Origin: Parietaria judaica
Taxonomy: Eukaryota; Streptophyta; Magnoliopsida; Rosales; Urticaceae
Direction: 5' to 3'
NCBI GenBank assembly: GCA_954871525.1
Contig: OX940865.1
Coordinates: 6,448,001 to 6,512,000 of the forward strand
DNA length: 64,000 nt
This document shows positions 25,184 through 37,399 of this stretch, piece after piece. A model generated the notes under the pieces. It saw nothing but the letters and a program-made list of their open reading frames with translations. It was not told where the DNA came from and searched no databases. The position numbers and the translations under genes are program-made. Each line of letters starts with the position of its first letter. Positions within the stretch are counted from its first letter, which is position 1.

Positions 25184-26242
25184 GGGTAATTAGCGAGATA
25201 AGTGGCCAAGGTTTTCGAATTTCCTTAGGCATGATGTCAATGCCTAAAAACGACGGCAAAAGTCCCCAATGTGCACTAATCACTCTAATCACAAAATTTC
25301 ATCCAACTAATTGGATGGATGTTAGTCAACTAATGATGTGGCAGCGTTGACCGCCACGCGGACAACCACATGGCATGCCACGTCATTTTTAATTTTTAAT
25401 TTGTTTCCACATCATTATTTAATTAGTCGTGATATTGTTGATAAATACAAAAATTTATTTCATATTTATTTTACTTTATTAAATTATCATAAGATGTAAG
25501 TATTTAAAACTCTTAAGTAGGATAATATTTACAATTTTAGTAGTATTTTCAGCAACTACCCGAAAATAAACTTATAAGTAGGATAATATTTACAACTTTA
25601 GTAGTATTTTCAACAACTAACCGAAAATAAACTTATAAGTAGGATACTATTTACAACTTTAGTAGTATTTTCAACCACTACCCGAAAAATGACGGATAAT
25701 AATCGAAAAGATATCTCACATATTAATGGATATGTTTGTTATTTAAATTGTTATATCCATTACATTTTGACAACAAATACCTTTGAAGTAGTAATTTAGT
25801 GCTTTGTTTATCTGGGTTTGGTCATGGTTCCAAAATACAAATAAAAAATATTTTGATTACTTATTTGGATGACACGTGGGACAGCTTAGGAAAGAGAGAA
25901 AGAGAGAGGAAGAGAGAGAGATAGAGAGAGTGTACACGTGGCAACGTGGGAGAGGGCGAGAAAATAAGTAGTCCCCGTAAAAAAATAAAAAATAAAAAAT
26001 AAATAAAAAAGACGTGGCAATATTTTATTTATAAAAAAGACGACATGGCGTGCCACGTAGATGTCCACGTGTCAGTCAACACTGCCACATCATCATTTGA
26101 CTAACAATCATCCAATTAGTTGGATGGAATTTTGTGATTAGAGTGATTAGTGCACATTGGAGACTTTTGCCGTCGTTTTTAGTCATTGTCATCATGCCTA
26201 AGGAAATTCGAAAACATTGGCCATTTATGCCGCTAATTACCC
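25184..26242. mobile_element. Long-TIR Mutator-like element, copy 1
   Basis: This 1059-bp element has about 200-bp terminal inverted repeats starting GGGTAATTAGCG and containing GACGGCAAAAGTCCCCAATG and TTGGATGGATGTTAGTCAAC. The interior has three tandem copies of a roughly 61-bp unit (about 25510-25690; word CTTATAAGTAGGATA) and a GA-rich microsatellite (25891-25930). Poly-A flanks prevent a clear target duplication. No transposase frame. Confidence 0.85.
25510..25690. repeat. Three tandem units of about 61 bp
   Basis: The block AAACTTATAAGTAGGATA...TAGTAGTATTTTCA...CTACCCGAAAA recurs three times inside the long-TIR element. Two units are seen, inverted, in the copy at 47.1-48.6 kb. Confidence 0.8.
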
Positions 26243-26249
26243 AAAAAAA

Positions 26250-26472
26250 ATAACAAAATGTCCATTTTGTGTCAAACCTTTTTAAAAACTACCCAATGCG
26301 TAAATTTTTTACTCCTACGAATGAGCATTTCTTAAAAGGTTTGACACAAAAATAGGCATTTTGTACAATTTTTATGTCAATTTTTTTAAAGAAATGCCCA
26401 TTCGTGAGAGTAAAAAATACACACAATGGGTAGTTTTTTAAAAATATTGACACAAAATGGACATTTTGTTCA
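26250..26472. mobile_element. Foldback MITE abutting the long-TIR element
   Basis: Left arm words (CAAAATGTCCATTTTGTGTC, ACTACCCAATGCGTA, ACTCCTACGAATGAGCATTTCT) reappear in reverse complement at the right (GACACAAAATGGACATTTTG, AATGGGTAGT, AGAAATGCCCATTCGTGAGAGT). The arms are nearly 100 bp with a short loop, giving an almost perfect palindrome. No coding sequence. Confidence 0.75.
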
Positions 26473-26479
26473 TTTTAAA

Positions 26480-27572
26480 AAAAAAAAAAACTAAAAGTTT
26501 AGGGCAAACTACACAAGTTCATAGAGTTGATAATTGGGATATAAGTACTGCACATGCATATTTTTAATTTTTTTAGCATAAGTAATACTCAAGAGACTAC
26601 AAAATAACTTCGAGTTTCAATTCCGTCTGTATCACTTTACGGTATGTTAAACGACGAACATGTATATGTCTACACTTAGGATTCAAATTATAAATTATTC
26701 AACATTTTTATTAGACATCAGAACTATTTTTTGGCCTTGGATATCATTGCAAGTAATGAAAGAGGTTGAGAGAACGCTGACACAGCTAATATAAGATTAT
26801 ATACTTATGCCGCAAATAAATTTATAAGCTACATCACTCAAATAATTTTTTTCAATTATTATTATTAATAAAGAATATAATTACGATGAACCGGTTCCAA
26901 CTTCCATGGCTTAAGTGCCTAAAAGTCGGTTTCTTTGTTCTCTTCTGCATTTCTCGTTTCTGTATAAATCCCACAACGCAGAACAGACACACTGACTCTC
27001 AGATTTCGCATCGCTTCGTTGAATCAACTGTCTTTACACACACACATTATATATATATATATATATATAATCACACACATGTACACGAAGATCCCCAGAA
27101 ATCCTTCTCTTTCTCTTTCGCAAAAGACGAGTGATCTCTACAGATAATAATTCAGTGCTCAGCGAAGACGAATACGAAGAAGAAGTGATCCCCAGTGTCG
27201 AGGAACTAAGATTTCTCCCAGGAAATTCCATTTCGACGAACAACACTTCTCGAAAATTTGTGCATTTCGGTTTCGCACATTTTCTCGAGGAGTTTCCATC
27301 ACAGAGAGAACATTTCTGTTTGGTTACCCCGAAAGATTTGAACTTTCCAGTAGAAATCTTCTGGGTTTTTCCGGGTTAGTTTTTTTTTTCTTTTTTTTTG
27401 TATATATAATTTGTGATTTGATGTAAAAAAAAAATGCAAGAGAAATTCATGATTTTAGTGGTGTCGTTTTCATGCTGTAGGATTTGTCGACGCTTTTTGG
27501 TGAATGGGGACCGAGGAATTCTCTTTCTTGTACTGATACATAGATATATAGATACATAAATATTGTGTAAAA
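26480..27572 (+). promoter_or_regulatory. MLO gene upstream region and 5' leader
   Basis: Non-coding AT-rich DNA precedes the MLO start codon. A CA/TA microsatellite lies at 27037-27075. A likely leader intron runs from about GTTAGTTTT (27376) to TGCTGTAG (27480). An open frame at 27131-27379 has no ATG and is not called as a gene. Confidence 0.4.
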
Positions 27573-30500
27573 ATGGAGGAGAACCCAGAGGAAATGAGAT
27601 CTCTGGCGTTGACTCCGACATGGTCCGTTGCGACTGTGTTGACAATCTTCGTGGCTGTGTCTTTGCTTGTGGAGCGCTCAATCCATCGCTTAAGTGCCGT
27701 GAGTTCATGTTTATGTTTTTTTTTATAAATTAATGTTAATCCTTGTTCTCTTGTGCTTGAAGCTTCTGGTTTAGTTTATGTCTTAATCTTAAGTAAACTC
27801 TTAGATATAAAGGAAAGTGGAGTTTTTGTTTCTTCATTTTGTTCTCTTGTGTTACTCTTACTCTTTCATCACTTCCACTTCACTATGTTTGTGTTTGTGT
27901 TTTTGTCTTTTCTTCAATTAATCTTCACTTTAGAATTATATTTAGTTGTTTAATCTATCTAATACTCTTAAGTGAACTCTAAGATATGTTTTTGATACGT
28001 TTCCGAACTCCCGTCACGAGATCAGGGTCGTGTCAGATTTTTCTTTCTCTTTTTCGTTTTCTTGCCATCATCCTATGTCTTTTTTTGTTTGATGAGATTG
28101 TTAAGCTTTGTGGTTTTTGTTTCATGGCTTGATTTTATGTCAATAATCGGTTAAAGCGTTTACTTAACTTTGCTAATTCCTCTGTTACAGTGGCTGAAGA
28201 AAACGAATCGAAAACCCTTGCTTGAGGCGGTGGAGAAGATGAAAGAAGGTACATGAAAAATAATGCGAGAAATGATGTGATGTGTCTGGTATTTCTGTTC
28301 CCTCACTTAAAACTCACCATTTTGACTTTCCCGTGATCAGAATTGATGCTGCTAGGGTTCATCTCTCTCCTTCTAACGGCTACGTCAAGCATGATCGCCA
28401 ATATTTGCATTCCTTCAAAATACTACGATAGCACTTTTGCTCCGTGCTCGAGATCAGAAATCAGTGAAGAGGACGAGAGCGATTCATCTGAGGATCACGA
28501 CCACGAACGTAAACTGTTTATGTCACCACTCATATATCGGAGAGTGCTTAATGGACTTATTCGGAATTCTTGCAAGGAGGCAAGTCTTTTCTCTATTACA
28601 TATACGTTCTTTTACTTGGACATTTATAAGATATATAAAGGAATGTATATACTTTAAAAGACAGTATTTAACGGTCTTTTTTTTTTTTTGTTCTCCAGGG
28701 TTATGAGCCATTTGTTTCATATGAAGGTCTCGAGCAATTGCACCGCTTTATCTTTGTTATGGCCATAACTCATGTGTCGTACAGTTGCTTAACGATGTTG
28801 CTCGCAATTGTTAAGGTATTTATTTGAAGCTTTAATTTATTTATGAGTTTTTTTTTAACGCATCACTCAAAGATGAAGCTCTTTTATCTCATCATGATTG
28901 TACTTCTTTATATCATTCTAAAATTGTACAATCGAGTCCTCAGTCTCAGCTTTACTTTTTAAAAAGATATGGTCCATATATTCAGTTCGTAAAATGAAAA
29001 CCGAAGCTCCTTTTAACAAAACTTATAGCCGATTGCACTTAAGACTTTGTTTTATGGATCTGGACCCTATTATCTGGTTTTTGGTCCACAGATTCGGTTT
29101 TTCCTTGGAATTTACACTGAGCCAATTTTTTCACAACTTTTTTGAAGAGGCTTATATCTAAAGAGTTGGGCACAGAAGGATTTTTCTAATTACATTGTTT
29201 TTGTTTGACGTTGTGACAAAGTACAGATTCACAGCTGGAGAAAATGGGAGGACGAAGCTCATATGGACCGATATGATTCGTTAACGGGTAAGTTTTAGAT
29301 CATGCATGCACAGATTTTATTGTGTTATACAAGATAAAGACTAATTTGTTTATATTCATCATGGCTTTTGGATGCCTTCTTTGTTAATTTGGAGTTTGTA
29401 CAGTTTTATCATGTTTATGTCATGGATTTTATGGGTCAATTTGCTCAGAAAAATGTTTGTCAAATTTATTAAAAGAAATCTCGAAGTTGATTTTGTGATT
29501 TACTTTACAGAAATTACAAGACAGATGACTATGCGAAGGCAATCAACGTTTGTCAAAGTTCATACCAACCCGATGACCCGAAATTGTGTCCTCATTTGGG
29601 TGGTAGGTTCAATGCTTGTAATTTTAAAAATGTGCTTTTTTGGAAACAATAATAATTTTTTTTAAAATTACTTGTTATAGATTTTATAAGCTGTTCTGAA
29701 GTTTCCTCCTTTTTTGTACAGACCTGTTTCTTCCGTCAATTTGGACGATCGGTTGTTCGTGCCGATTATTTAACACTCCGAAAGGGCTTTATCGTGGTAC
29801 GCAAAAATAATTTTTATGATTACTCTAGCATATTAACTATAAATTATAGAACATTTATTCTTTTGTTCAAAAACTTATCATCCAGAAAGTGTGACAATAT
29901 TGTACAGCCATTTTTTAATATGAATTTCCGTCCTCTGCTCAAACGTTGAGAATCAAACTTGACAGTGTGTTAATTTTGACAGAATCACAACCTCGCTCCA
30001 AAATACGACTTCCACAGTTATATGATACGCTCTATGGAAGAAGAGTTTCAAAGAATCGTTGGCGTGAGGTCAGCATACTGACATTTTTTTAATTTCTAGT
30101 GAGGCAAATTATTTATAATCTGTATTTGCAGCATATAGATTTTTGGACTGACAATTATTATATATATCTTGTTTAATCTTTTTCAGTGGTCTACTATGGG
30201 GATTTGTTGTCGCTTTTATGCTGTTTAACATAAAAGGTACGACACAACGAGACGATGAGGCCGTAAAGACCCGTCATTGTTCTTCTTAAAGACGTTTCTT
30301 ACGAAAATATTCTGACAATTTTATATGAACATTAAATGACAGGTTCTAATCTGTATTTCTGGATTGCCATTATACCGGTCACCGTAAGTTTTGGAAATCT
30401 CACTCTCTCTCGCTTAGTTCATATCGTAGACAATTTTTTTTTTTTTATAATTATATATCTTTTGCAGACAATAATTTGTGTATTTCACGTGCAGCTAGTT

Positions 30501-32201
30501 CTTTTGATCGGCGCAAAGCTGCAGCATATAATCGCAACCCTAGCCCTAGAAAATTCTGGTATTACCGGATTATATGAAGGAACAAAGATGAGGCCACGTG
30601 ACGACCTTTTCTGGTTCAAAAAACCAGAACTCTTGTTGTCCTTGATCCATTTTGTTCTATTCCAGGTAGTTCATATGTATGAAATTATCGGGATATTTGC
30701 GGCTAAACTTGTGAAAAGATAGGTGAAAAGGTGGCATATGTTCCTAATATCCAAAGTGTAAATCCTAGGTACCAAAAATATACCCAATGGGTACCTAAGA
30801 TTTACATTTTTGACAGTATTAGGAATATAAGCCGCTTTAAAAAAAAAAAATGGTGGAATATGCAGCCTTTTAACCAACTTTTTTGGTGTTTTTTCCGTAA
30901 GTATTTTTTACTATTAGTAATATATCACTTATGTTTAATTAACGTAAGAAATATAGTAAGAGTTGGGATTTATTTGCAAAGCTAACAATCTTTTTATTCC
31001 TTTTTCTTCCTTTGCAGAATGCATTTGAACTGGCTTCGTTCTTTTGGTTCTGGGTAATTTTTATTTTCTTTCAGGTTTGATTACCGTGAAATTCTTAATC
31101 AATATGTAGTTTTTAACTAGATTTCTGTGACTTTTTCGACCGCAGTGGCAATTTGGGTACGATTCTTGCTTCATCAAGAAACATTCTCTTGTCTATTTAA
31201 GGCTGATTTTGGGGTATGAAATCCAAATTACTACGACATTCTCGTTTTTCTCAGACGTTTAAATGAAGTGTAATCATGAAAATTTTATCATTGTGTAGGT
31301 TCATAGGGCAGTTTCTTTGCAGCTACAGTACCTTGCCACTTTATGCATTGGTGACTCAGGTATGCAAAACATTGTATAAATTAATATGCAAAATTCGACG
31401 AGGCAGATTATATATTAGAATTATGAGCTCTGATGGGCCCTTTGTTGGAAAGTATATTCTGAGGGTATTTACGGAAGTTTAGATATTTAGAAATATTAAA
31501 AAATGTATCTAAACATTCATAAATACCATTTAAAAGTACTTTTTTTTTCATTTCAATTTAACAGTGAAGGCTAAAATTGCACCAAAAACATAATAGAGGG
31601 ACTATTCTCACTCATTTTATTTTAAGAGGGATCGTTCTGCAAATGCCCCCTAGTAGAGGGACCATTGGAGCCAATAATTCTGATTTTATTGGTTAGATAA
31701 GCAAAAATAGTTTTGTTTAGTAATATGTGTCGGTTTCATCACCCGTTTCATTCCGATGAAAGAGCCATCTAACTATTCTGCTAATATCATCTTTACTATT
31801 TTTTTTCTTTTCAGATGGGAACAAATTACAAGGCTGCCCTAATTCCACAGAGAATACGGGAAACAATTCACGGGTGGAAAAAGGAGGCTAGGAGGAAAAG
31901 AAGGCTCGGAATGTTCATGGACGATTCGACTGTACACACAGACACATGCACGGTGATCTCCGTGGAAGAATACGATCACGAGTATGGCGATAACAAGGAA
32001 AACGACACTAAAAGAAAACCCGAAATCGAGATGCACCAAACATTTAGTGATTTAGAGGATGCGTCGTTGGTTAATGAAACGTCAAGTCGGATCGGAACGC
32101 CTCTTCTCCGACCATGCACTTCAGTTCCTTCTTCTGCGGCAATTAATTCTCAGAGGGACCGTACTATGAGATCCGTGTCGATGCCGGTTCAAAGAGAATG
32201 A
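27573..32201 (+). CDS. MLO: MLO-family seven-transmembrane protein (MLO4/11/14-like)
   Basis: Fifteen exons give 555 residues: 27573-27698, 28191-28248, 28341-28579, 28699-28815, 29227-29287, 29511-29602, 29722-29796, 29983-30068, 30187-30236, 30343-30383, 30495-30665, 31018-31053, 31146-31213, 31299-31359, 31815-32201. All joins keep frame. MLO proteins are plasma-membrane proteins with seven membrane helices and a calmodulin-binding tail, reported to act as calcium channels; members set powdery-mildew susceptibility, pollen-tube reception or root touch responses. Seen here: [13 protein letters not shown] at the N-terminus, [90 protein letters not shown], and the tail [19 protein letters not shown] followed by a basic run (about residues 428-457), the calmodulin-binding site. 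The sequence most resembles the root-acting MLO4/11/14 clade. Intron 3 begins GCAAGT (28580), a GC-AG intron. I chose exon 11 to start at 30495 because the family has IPVT joined to LVLL. Intact as read. Confidence 0.95.
30720..30895. mobile_element. Intronic MITE in MLO intron 11
   Basis: Inverted words GTGGCATATGTTCCTAATAT / ATTAGGAATATAAGCCGC and GTAAATCCTAGGTACC / GGGTACCTAAGATTTAC form a hairpin. Related words (GGAATATGCCGCC, GTACCTAAGATTTA) occur in two introns of the choline transporter-like gene. Confidence 0.6.
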
Positions 32202-33069
32202 AGAAATTAGAGCTGAGAAAACCGGGAAAAGGAGAACAGGTAGGTTTTGAATAGGTTGATATTTATAGTAGGATGTGAGATTGTACTTAAAAGTGTTATT
32301 GTATAAAAACAAAATTAGGGCTTGTACTTTTTGATATTTGCATTTGTGCAAGTAAGTAGAATAGTGAGATACACAAGTATTGTAGTTTCTCGTGAATTAT
32401 CATATAAGCTTTGAATGTAACTGACAATCACAGTAATGATAGGCATAAAAATCACAGATATGCTCTCATAGCCGGTTCAAGGAGGTAGCGGGAATCGGGC
32501 AGCTCAGGCCCGTCCGAATCTTCAGATTACCTCTACAATTTCCGTCAACTTTTATATTTTGATATGTTTCGTTTTTCCTCTACTTATGTATTAGCGTAAG
32601 TAGAGGGGTGAATGCGGTTGACGGGAAAAGTATAAATAAAATCGGACCATTAGATTATTAGTGAATGCAGTAAATATTAATAATTTATTAGTGAAAGAAA
32701 TAAAAATTAAAAATCTTTTGGAATTTTCAGTTGCAAAAGTAAAAAAAAATTAGTTTTAGTAAACAAAATGGAAAGAATGATTTTTTTAGTTAAAGCTACA
32801 TTGCTATTTAAATAATTAATATTTTACACGTCGGCTTAGTGTAAATTCATCATAGCCCAACATCATTTTTAATGTAAATTCATTTAAGAATTTTTTCTTA
32901 ATTATCCCTTCTTTTTTTTTTGAAGATTTAAATACTAACTTGCAGTTATAATTTTCGGTAAAAAAAATTAAATCTTACCTCCTTGAATTTAATTCCTAGT
33001 TCCGCTAGTGCTTTGCCATAAACTCGGACCATAAGATTACTATTTCAAAGAAAACACCTTCGTTATGGA
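32202..33069. other. MLO 3' flank and non-coding DNA
   Basis: The probable 3' untranslated region extends to about 32400, with AATAAA-like signals not clearly resolved. The rest is AT-rich with no gene. Confidence 0.45.
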
Positions 33070-33234
33070 CATAGGCGGAACCACACACAAATGTGGTGTG
33101 GTTCCAGCCACCCCAATAATTTTTAAATGATCACTTTTAGCACTAAATTTTTCAAAAATTACAAATAAATCCCTTTTTGCACTAAAAATTTAAATCCGCC
33201 ACCCCGAAGTCCAGATCCTAGTTCCGCGCTTATG
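33070..33234. mobile_element. hAT-type MITE, 165 bp
   Basis: The ends CATAGGCGGAACCAC and GTTCCGCGCTTATG are inverted relatives, flanked by perfect 8-bp GTTATGGA duplications (33062-33069 and 33235-33242). The inner ends contain GGTTCCAGCCACCCC and CCGCCACCCCGAAG. No coding sequence. Confidence 0.85.
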
Positions 33235-33344
33235 GTTATGGAGAAATATTAAAAACAACAAGTTCCAATTCAATCCAATCCATACATACTACAAACCGAT
33301 GAACTGACAGAATTTATGGACGCTAAAAACCACCCGATTCGGAT

Positions 33345-33683
33345 TCAGAACACGCCGTGGCAGCCGCGCATTCTGTGACGAAGGAGAAACGTTGAATACT
33401 TTCGAATGTTGTAATCCGCCAAAGTGCACTCTTCTTTGAGATGTTTCCCGTTGAACATGAGCGTCTGCTCCTCAGCTAAATAGGTGAGCCTCTTCTTCTG
33501 CTCGTAGACCTTGAACTTCACGTATCCGATCGTGTCCGTTATCTCGACTTCGAGCGTTATCTCCTCGCCGGTTAGGGTTAAGACGAAGATCTGCATGGCT
33601 CCATGTCCATGGGAAGGAAGCTCAAGCTGGAGAGTGTCTGTATTCCGGAAGTTATAATCCGAGAGAGTAAGGTCGTCTTCGAG
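33345..33683 (-). pseudogene. Polyubiquitin-like fragment, divergent
   Basis: Minus strand. A half ubiquitin unit (LEDDLTLSDYNFRNTDTLQL) opens just after a TAG (33684-33686) and runs in frame into a full divergent unit starting MQIFVLTLTGEEITLEVE and containing TLADYNIRKYSTF. Polyubiquitin genes encode head-to-tail ubiquitins released by proteases. Here the junction has lost the LRLRGG end (replaced by PSHGHGA), and the final unit ends RMRGCHGVF, so the terminal Gly-Gly needed for cleavage and conjugation is gone. Lysines matching K6 and K11 are lost; those matching K48 and K63 remain; the residue matching I44 is Met. From the internal Met it is an 83-residue ubiquitin-like protein, which might still be expressed. 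The intronless form suits a truncated polyubiquitin copy. Confidence 0.75.
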
Positions 33684-33988
33684 CTAATCTAACGTTGTAG
33701 TTATATAGAACAGCTCGGAAATTGAAGTGTGTTGAAAAACTCGAAGAATTTGAAAAAGTTATTACAAAAATTTTGCACTCCTCGAGAACTCGAAGATACA
33801 AGCGGCGAGTCCAACCATGAAGCCACACTTTCTTTCAATTTCTTTTAGTTTGCGATAACCAATTAACAATTATGATTGAAATTTCGCCAAAAACATATAA
33901 GATATGAGAAACAGTTAATGAAGATTCCCTACTGACAACAACCAATTAGTAAGTAACCGACGAATAATCGCGATAATTTATTTATATA

Positions 33989-34641
33989 CCGTAGAACCTC
34001 GTTAAATTAATACTCGATAAATTAATAACCTCGATTAAATAATAATTTTATCATGTACCGACTCGGACTTAACTAGCTAAATTAATAATTCGCTAAATTT
34101 ATAAGATAATAACTTTCTTAGATGTATATAAGTCCTGACTGATATATAAATTAATAATTCAATATAAAAACAATAATATTGTATATAATTACGTATTCAC
34201 TATGAATAAAATTATAATGTTGCATAACTAGTTATGAAATCATCTTAAATAAAAATAAATTACACTAATTAACTAATCATGTAGTGTTTTTAAAATACGA
34301 TTATGAATTTATTTGCATATTCTTGAAATTTATGTCTTTTTTAACATAAACCTTAAGCTTTCTGCATAATATTAAGAAGGTTCGATGTTTTATTTCCGTG
34401 ATGTAAAAATAATTGTTCAAAGTGATTATCACCATAATTTCATCATTGCATAAAAACGAGCTCCATTTTAGTATTATCATCTTCAAACTATGTATTAGGA
34501 TTACAATATTATTGACATGATATGTAAGAATTTTTCCTTTTAATTATAATGATTATTTATCATAACATTTTATAAATTAATAATTTGATAATAGAATAAA
34601 TTTGGCGATCCTAATATTATTAATTTATAGAGATTTTACTG
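33989..34641. mobile_element. Emigrant-like (pogo-type) element, copy 2
   Basis: The right end in reverse complement reads CAGTAAAATCTCTATAAA, one base from the Emigrant terminal repeat; the left end is CCGTAGAACCTCGTTAAA after TA. The 653-bp element shares most of its interior left part (CTAACTAGCTAAATTAATAA-like stretch) with the copy at 8509-9154. No transposase frame. Confidence 0.8.
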
Positions 34642-34649
34642 TCTATAAG

Positions 34650-35260
34650 TGATGGGGCCACGTAAGAATAAAATTACATAATGGAAAAGGGTTTAAATAT
34701 ATCAAATATTTTTTAATTACATTTATTATTCATTCTTTGGGTGCATGCATTGATCTTACTAAGAAAATGGTCATAAAAAAGAGAAAAACATTTTCATTAA
34801 TCTGTCGTTTGTTCATTTTAAGCTTCAATCGGTAAAGAAGAGTATGCCATGATAGTGAAGAATCAACAAATCAATAGAAGGAAAGATGATTTGCAATATA
34901 ATAACAAGAGTATAATGAATCATTTTCACAACACGAAAATTCATCGATTGAGATTGTAATACAAGTTACTAGTCTTAATGTCACAACTTATTTTGAAAGG
35001 CGTCGTTTTTTTTCTTTTTCCGTTAATGTCACATTTTATTTTGAAAAGCGCCGTTTTTTTATCGGTCACTTAAATTTCCTGGCTTTGCCGTAGGCTATTA
35101 GTCAGCCAAGCTCAAGGCAACACAGATTAAAACTAAACCCATTGGTAGAACTTTGGTAAACAAACTAAAAAACGTCACTCTTTTTCCAAGAATACCGTAT
35201 CGAAGCTGCAAAAACTAGAACTTCCGGAAAAATCTAAAGGCACTTGACACATGTTCTTCA
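34650..35260. other. Non-coding DNA
   Basis: Intergenic DNA downstream of the small membrane-protein gene. A short direct repeat (GGCGTCGTTTTTTTTC and AGCGCCGTTTTTTTATC contexts at 35000 and 35050) is present. No gene seen. Confidence 0.5.
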
Positions 35261-35267
35261 TAGCCAT

Positions 35268-36415
35268 TCAAGTTTCGTCACCATTGCCGTCTGTATCCAA
35301 ATCCTTCAAGCTCTCAGCCAGCATCCGATTTCGGTTCTGCATTTGCCTCTCAGCCATCACCATGTACAATCCTAAACAATAGTGACTAATTATCAGATAT
35401 TCTCATTCAAAACAATTTTTTCTCTAAGATGTTAAAATTGGACCGTTTTCATCAAAATTTCAAGCCACGTTGCTAGTACAAGCCTAAACACTCGTAATCC
35501 TCGGTACCAACAGTAAGCCTAGGCATGTAAACACCGGCAAAATATAACATAAACTTGTAAACTGCAGCAATTTCCCCCAAATCTGAAGAAAATTGTTACA
35601 TTTGATAAGTGCGTAGGAGAAACCGCTACAAAAAAGAGTTAGGAGGAAAAAGTGGAATACACAATAAGGTCCAAGGGTTATAGCTGATACTTACCCGGCA
35701 ATATTTGACAACAAAGTGAAGAATGTTAACACTAAGAATGGACCATAGTTCCAAATTTGCAATCTTCAAAAAACCAAGTTTCCGACATCACAAACTAAAA
35801 ACGTGTAATCGATTTGAACTAGAAAGTTGAGTTTTATTTCATTAGCCCCACGACAAGATAAAATTGCAATTAACTAATCGAGTACAAAAGGACTCAAACC
35901 CTAGAATCATTCAAGAAGGTAGTGCTGAATAGGAGACGAAGACAAATTATACAAAAGCCATATTCTGAAATGCAATTAACATAAAGACTGATTGTCATTA
36001 ATACCCCCCTGAGTTTTGTATGTCGATGCACTTTGTTCCCTAAAATTTCTATGTGTAGCAGCACGTTGCCACCTACGTGTTGAAAATGGGATACGACGTC
36101 AACTTATTCATAACTCATGAATTGCTCGGAGCGTTTTTTTTTTAATCAACATACTAGATTACGAGACTAACATGAAGCAATCAAAATCCAATTTTTTGAA
36201 GAAACATTATGGTTTACGACAAAAAATACTCGAAAATAAGTCATATGTTGCGCACATTTTAACATTGGCCGTTAATTTTAAACGAGCAGGGGATTTGAAA
36301 GTTTAGGGGCGTTACTGGCAATGAGTCGGAAGCAAGAATACATACCAGCTGCACTACCCAATGCACAGAGCCAGAGAACCCTCATGGACCATTTATCAGG
36401 AACTACTCCTCCCAT
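35268..36415 (-). CDS. Conserved small plant membrane protein, 57 residues
   Basis: Two coding exons on the minus strand (36415-36346 and 35371-35268) give 57 residues. The join uses donor GTATGT and acceptor TTTAG and keeps frame. The protein starts MGGVVPDKWSMRVLWLCALG, continues SAAGLYMVMAERQMQNRNRM and ends DGNGDET. A single hydrophobic segment (about residues 11-28) is followed by a charged, probably helical tail. I recall a family of uncharacterised plant proteins with this MGG-PxKWSMR-LWLCA pattern and the same length; no function is known to me. A 5' untranslated exon probably ends at 37273 (CTTCAG/GTAATT), giving a leader intron of about 0.85 kb that contains part of a hAT element. 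It is too short to stand out in ORF searches; the conserved pattern and clean splice sites support it. Confidence 0.8.
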
Positions 36416-36602
36416 CTACTCAATACAAAACCGATTATTAGCATCAACACGACACCATTCAAAAATATACAACATTTCTTAAGTTGAATCTGAAACTCCT
36501 ACCTATAAGTAGGGAAGTTAGTTCCAATTCTATTAGCATCATTCATTTTTCAGAAAAATGTAATAAGTTTAGGACCTATAGCGCATGATTCTCTTAATAT
36601 GA

Positions 36603-36680
36603 CCCAGTGGCGGATGGATCCAGGATTTCACGGAAGGGGGGGCGGGGGGCGAATATTTTTTTTTTTTCTTCATCAAACCC
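36603..36680. mobile_element. hAT element end, partial
   Basis: AGTGGCGGATGGATCC, a G-run and T-run follow the pattern of the element at 147-385. The opposite end was not found. It lies in the leader intron of the small membrane-protein gene. Confidence 0.4.
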
Positions 36681-37399
36681 TAAAAACGTACATTGTCATT
36701 TTAAGAGTCCAATATATTATTAGTTCGCCTTTAACGCGAAAATGAAAAGAAGCAAAGAATGTAACATTCGTGTAGAAAAATTAGTTGCAAACTAAATTAA
36801 GAATATAAACCTGAGAACAAAAGTTCAAAAATTTCAGACCGATATTGAGTAATTACAGCATAAATAATCAATAAGAAGTATAACAATTGAACTAATAGTA
36901 AAAGAAATACAATAAATTACCAACAATGAACCTAAATCCAAACTGAAATTGAAAAGCAGATTCAATAAATACTGAACGGTTAGCAATATTTGAAAAAGAA
37001 TTCAATAATCAATTCCAAAATGATAGAAGAATTACATTGCCGAACACCGAGCAGAGTACAGAGACTGCGTCCCCGATTCCGAGCCGAAATGCGCCGTCGA
37101 GAGTCGAACTAGACTGCGTTTTTCTCTTGATTAAATCCCCTAGAATATAAAATAACGAAGTTTGCTGAGAAGAGATGGCGAACTTAGATTCTCTGCTCAA
37201 AACCCATACCAATAATCGAGCACCGATAAAGCGAAACATGTAATGGAGAAGACAAATTCTTTGAAGAATTACCTGAAGAAGCTGCTCAAGGGAGCTCCTG
37301 AACTGAGAAATCTCTTAAACACAGAGAGAGAAGGCCCGATTGAAGAAAAGGCCACTATTAATGAACAAGCCCGGTGAAAATACCACCAACTACCTTCGA

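Noticed and set aside
27131..27379. 82-codon frame in the MLO leader, as an upstream ORF
   Set aside because: It has no ATG start and overlaps a likely leader intron; no recognised protein.
30468..30494. Earlier acceptor for MLO exon 11, adding nine residues
   Set aside because: It keeps frame, but the family has IPVT joined directly to LVLL, supporting the CACGTGCAG acceptor at 30494.
37009..37239. 76-codon minus-strand frame near the small membrane-protein gene
   Set aside because: It falls in the leader-intron region, has no recognised similarity, and the real coding exons lie downstream.
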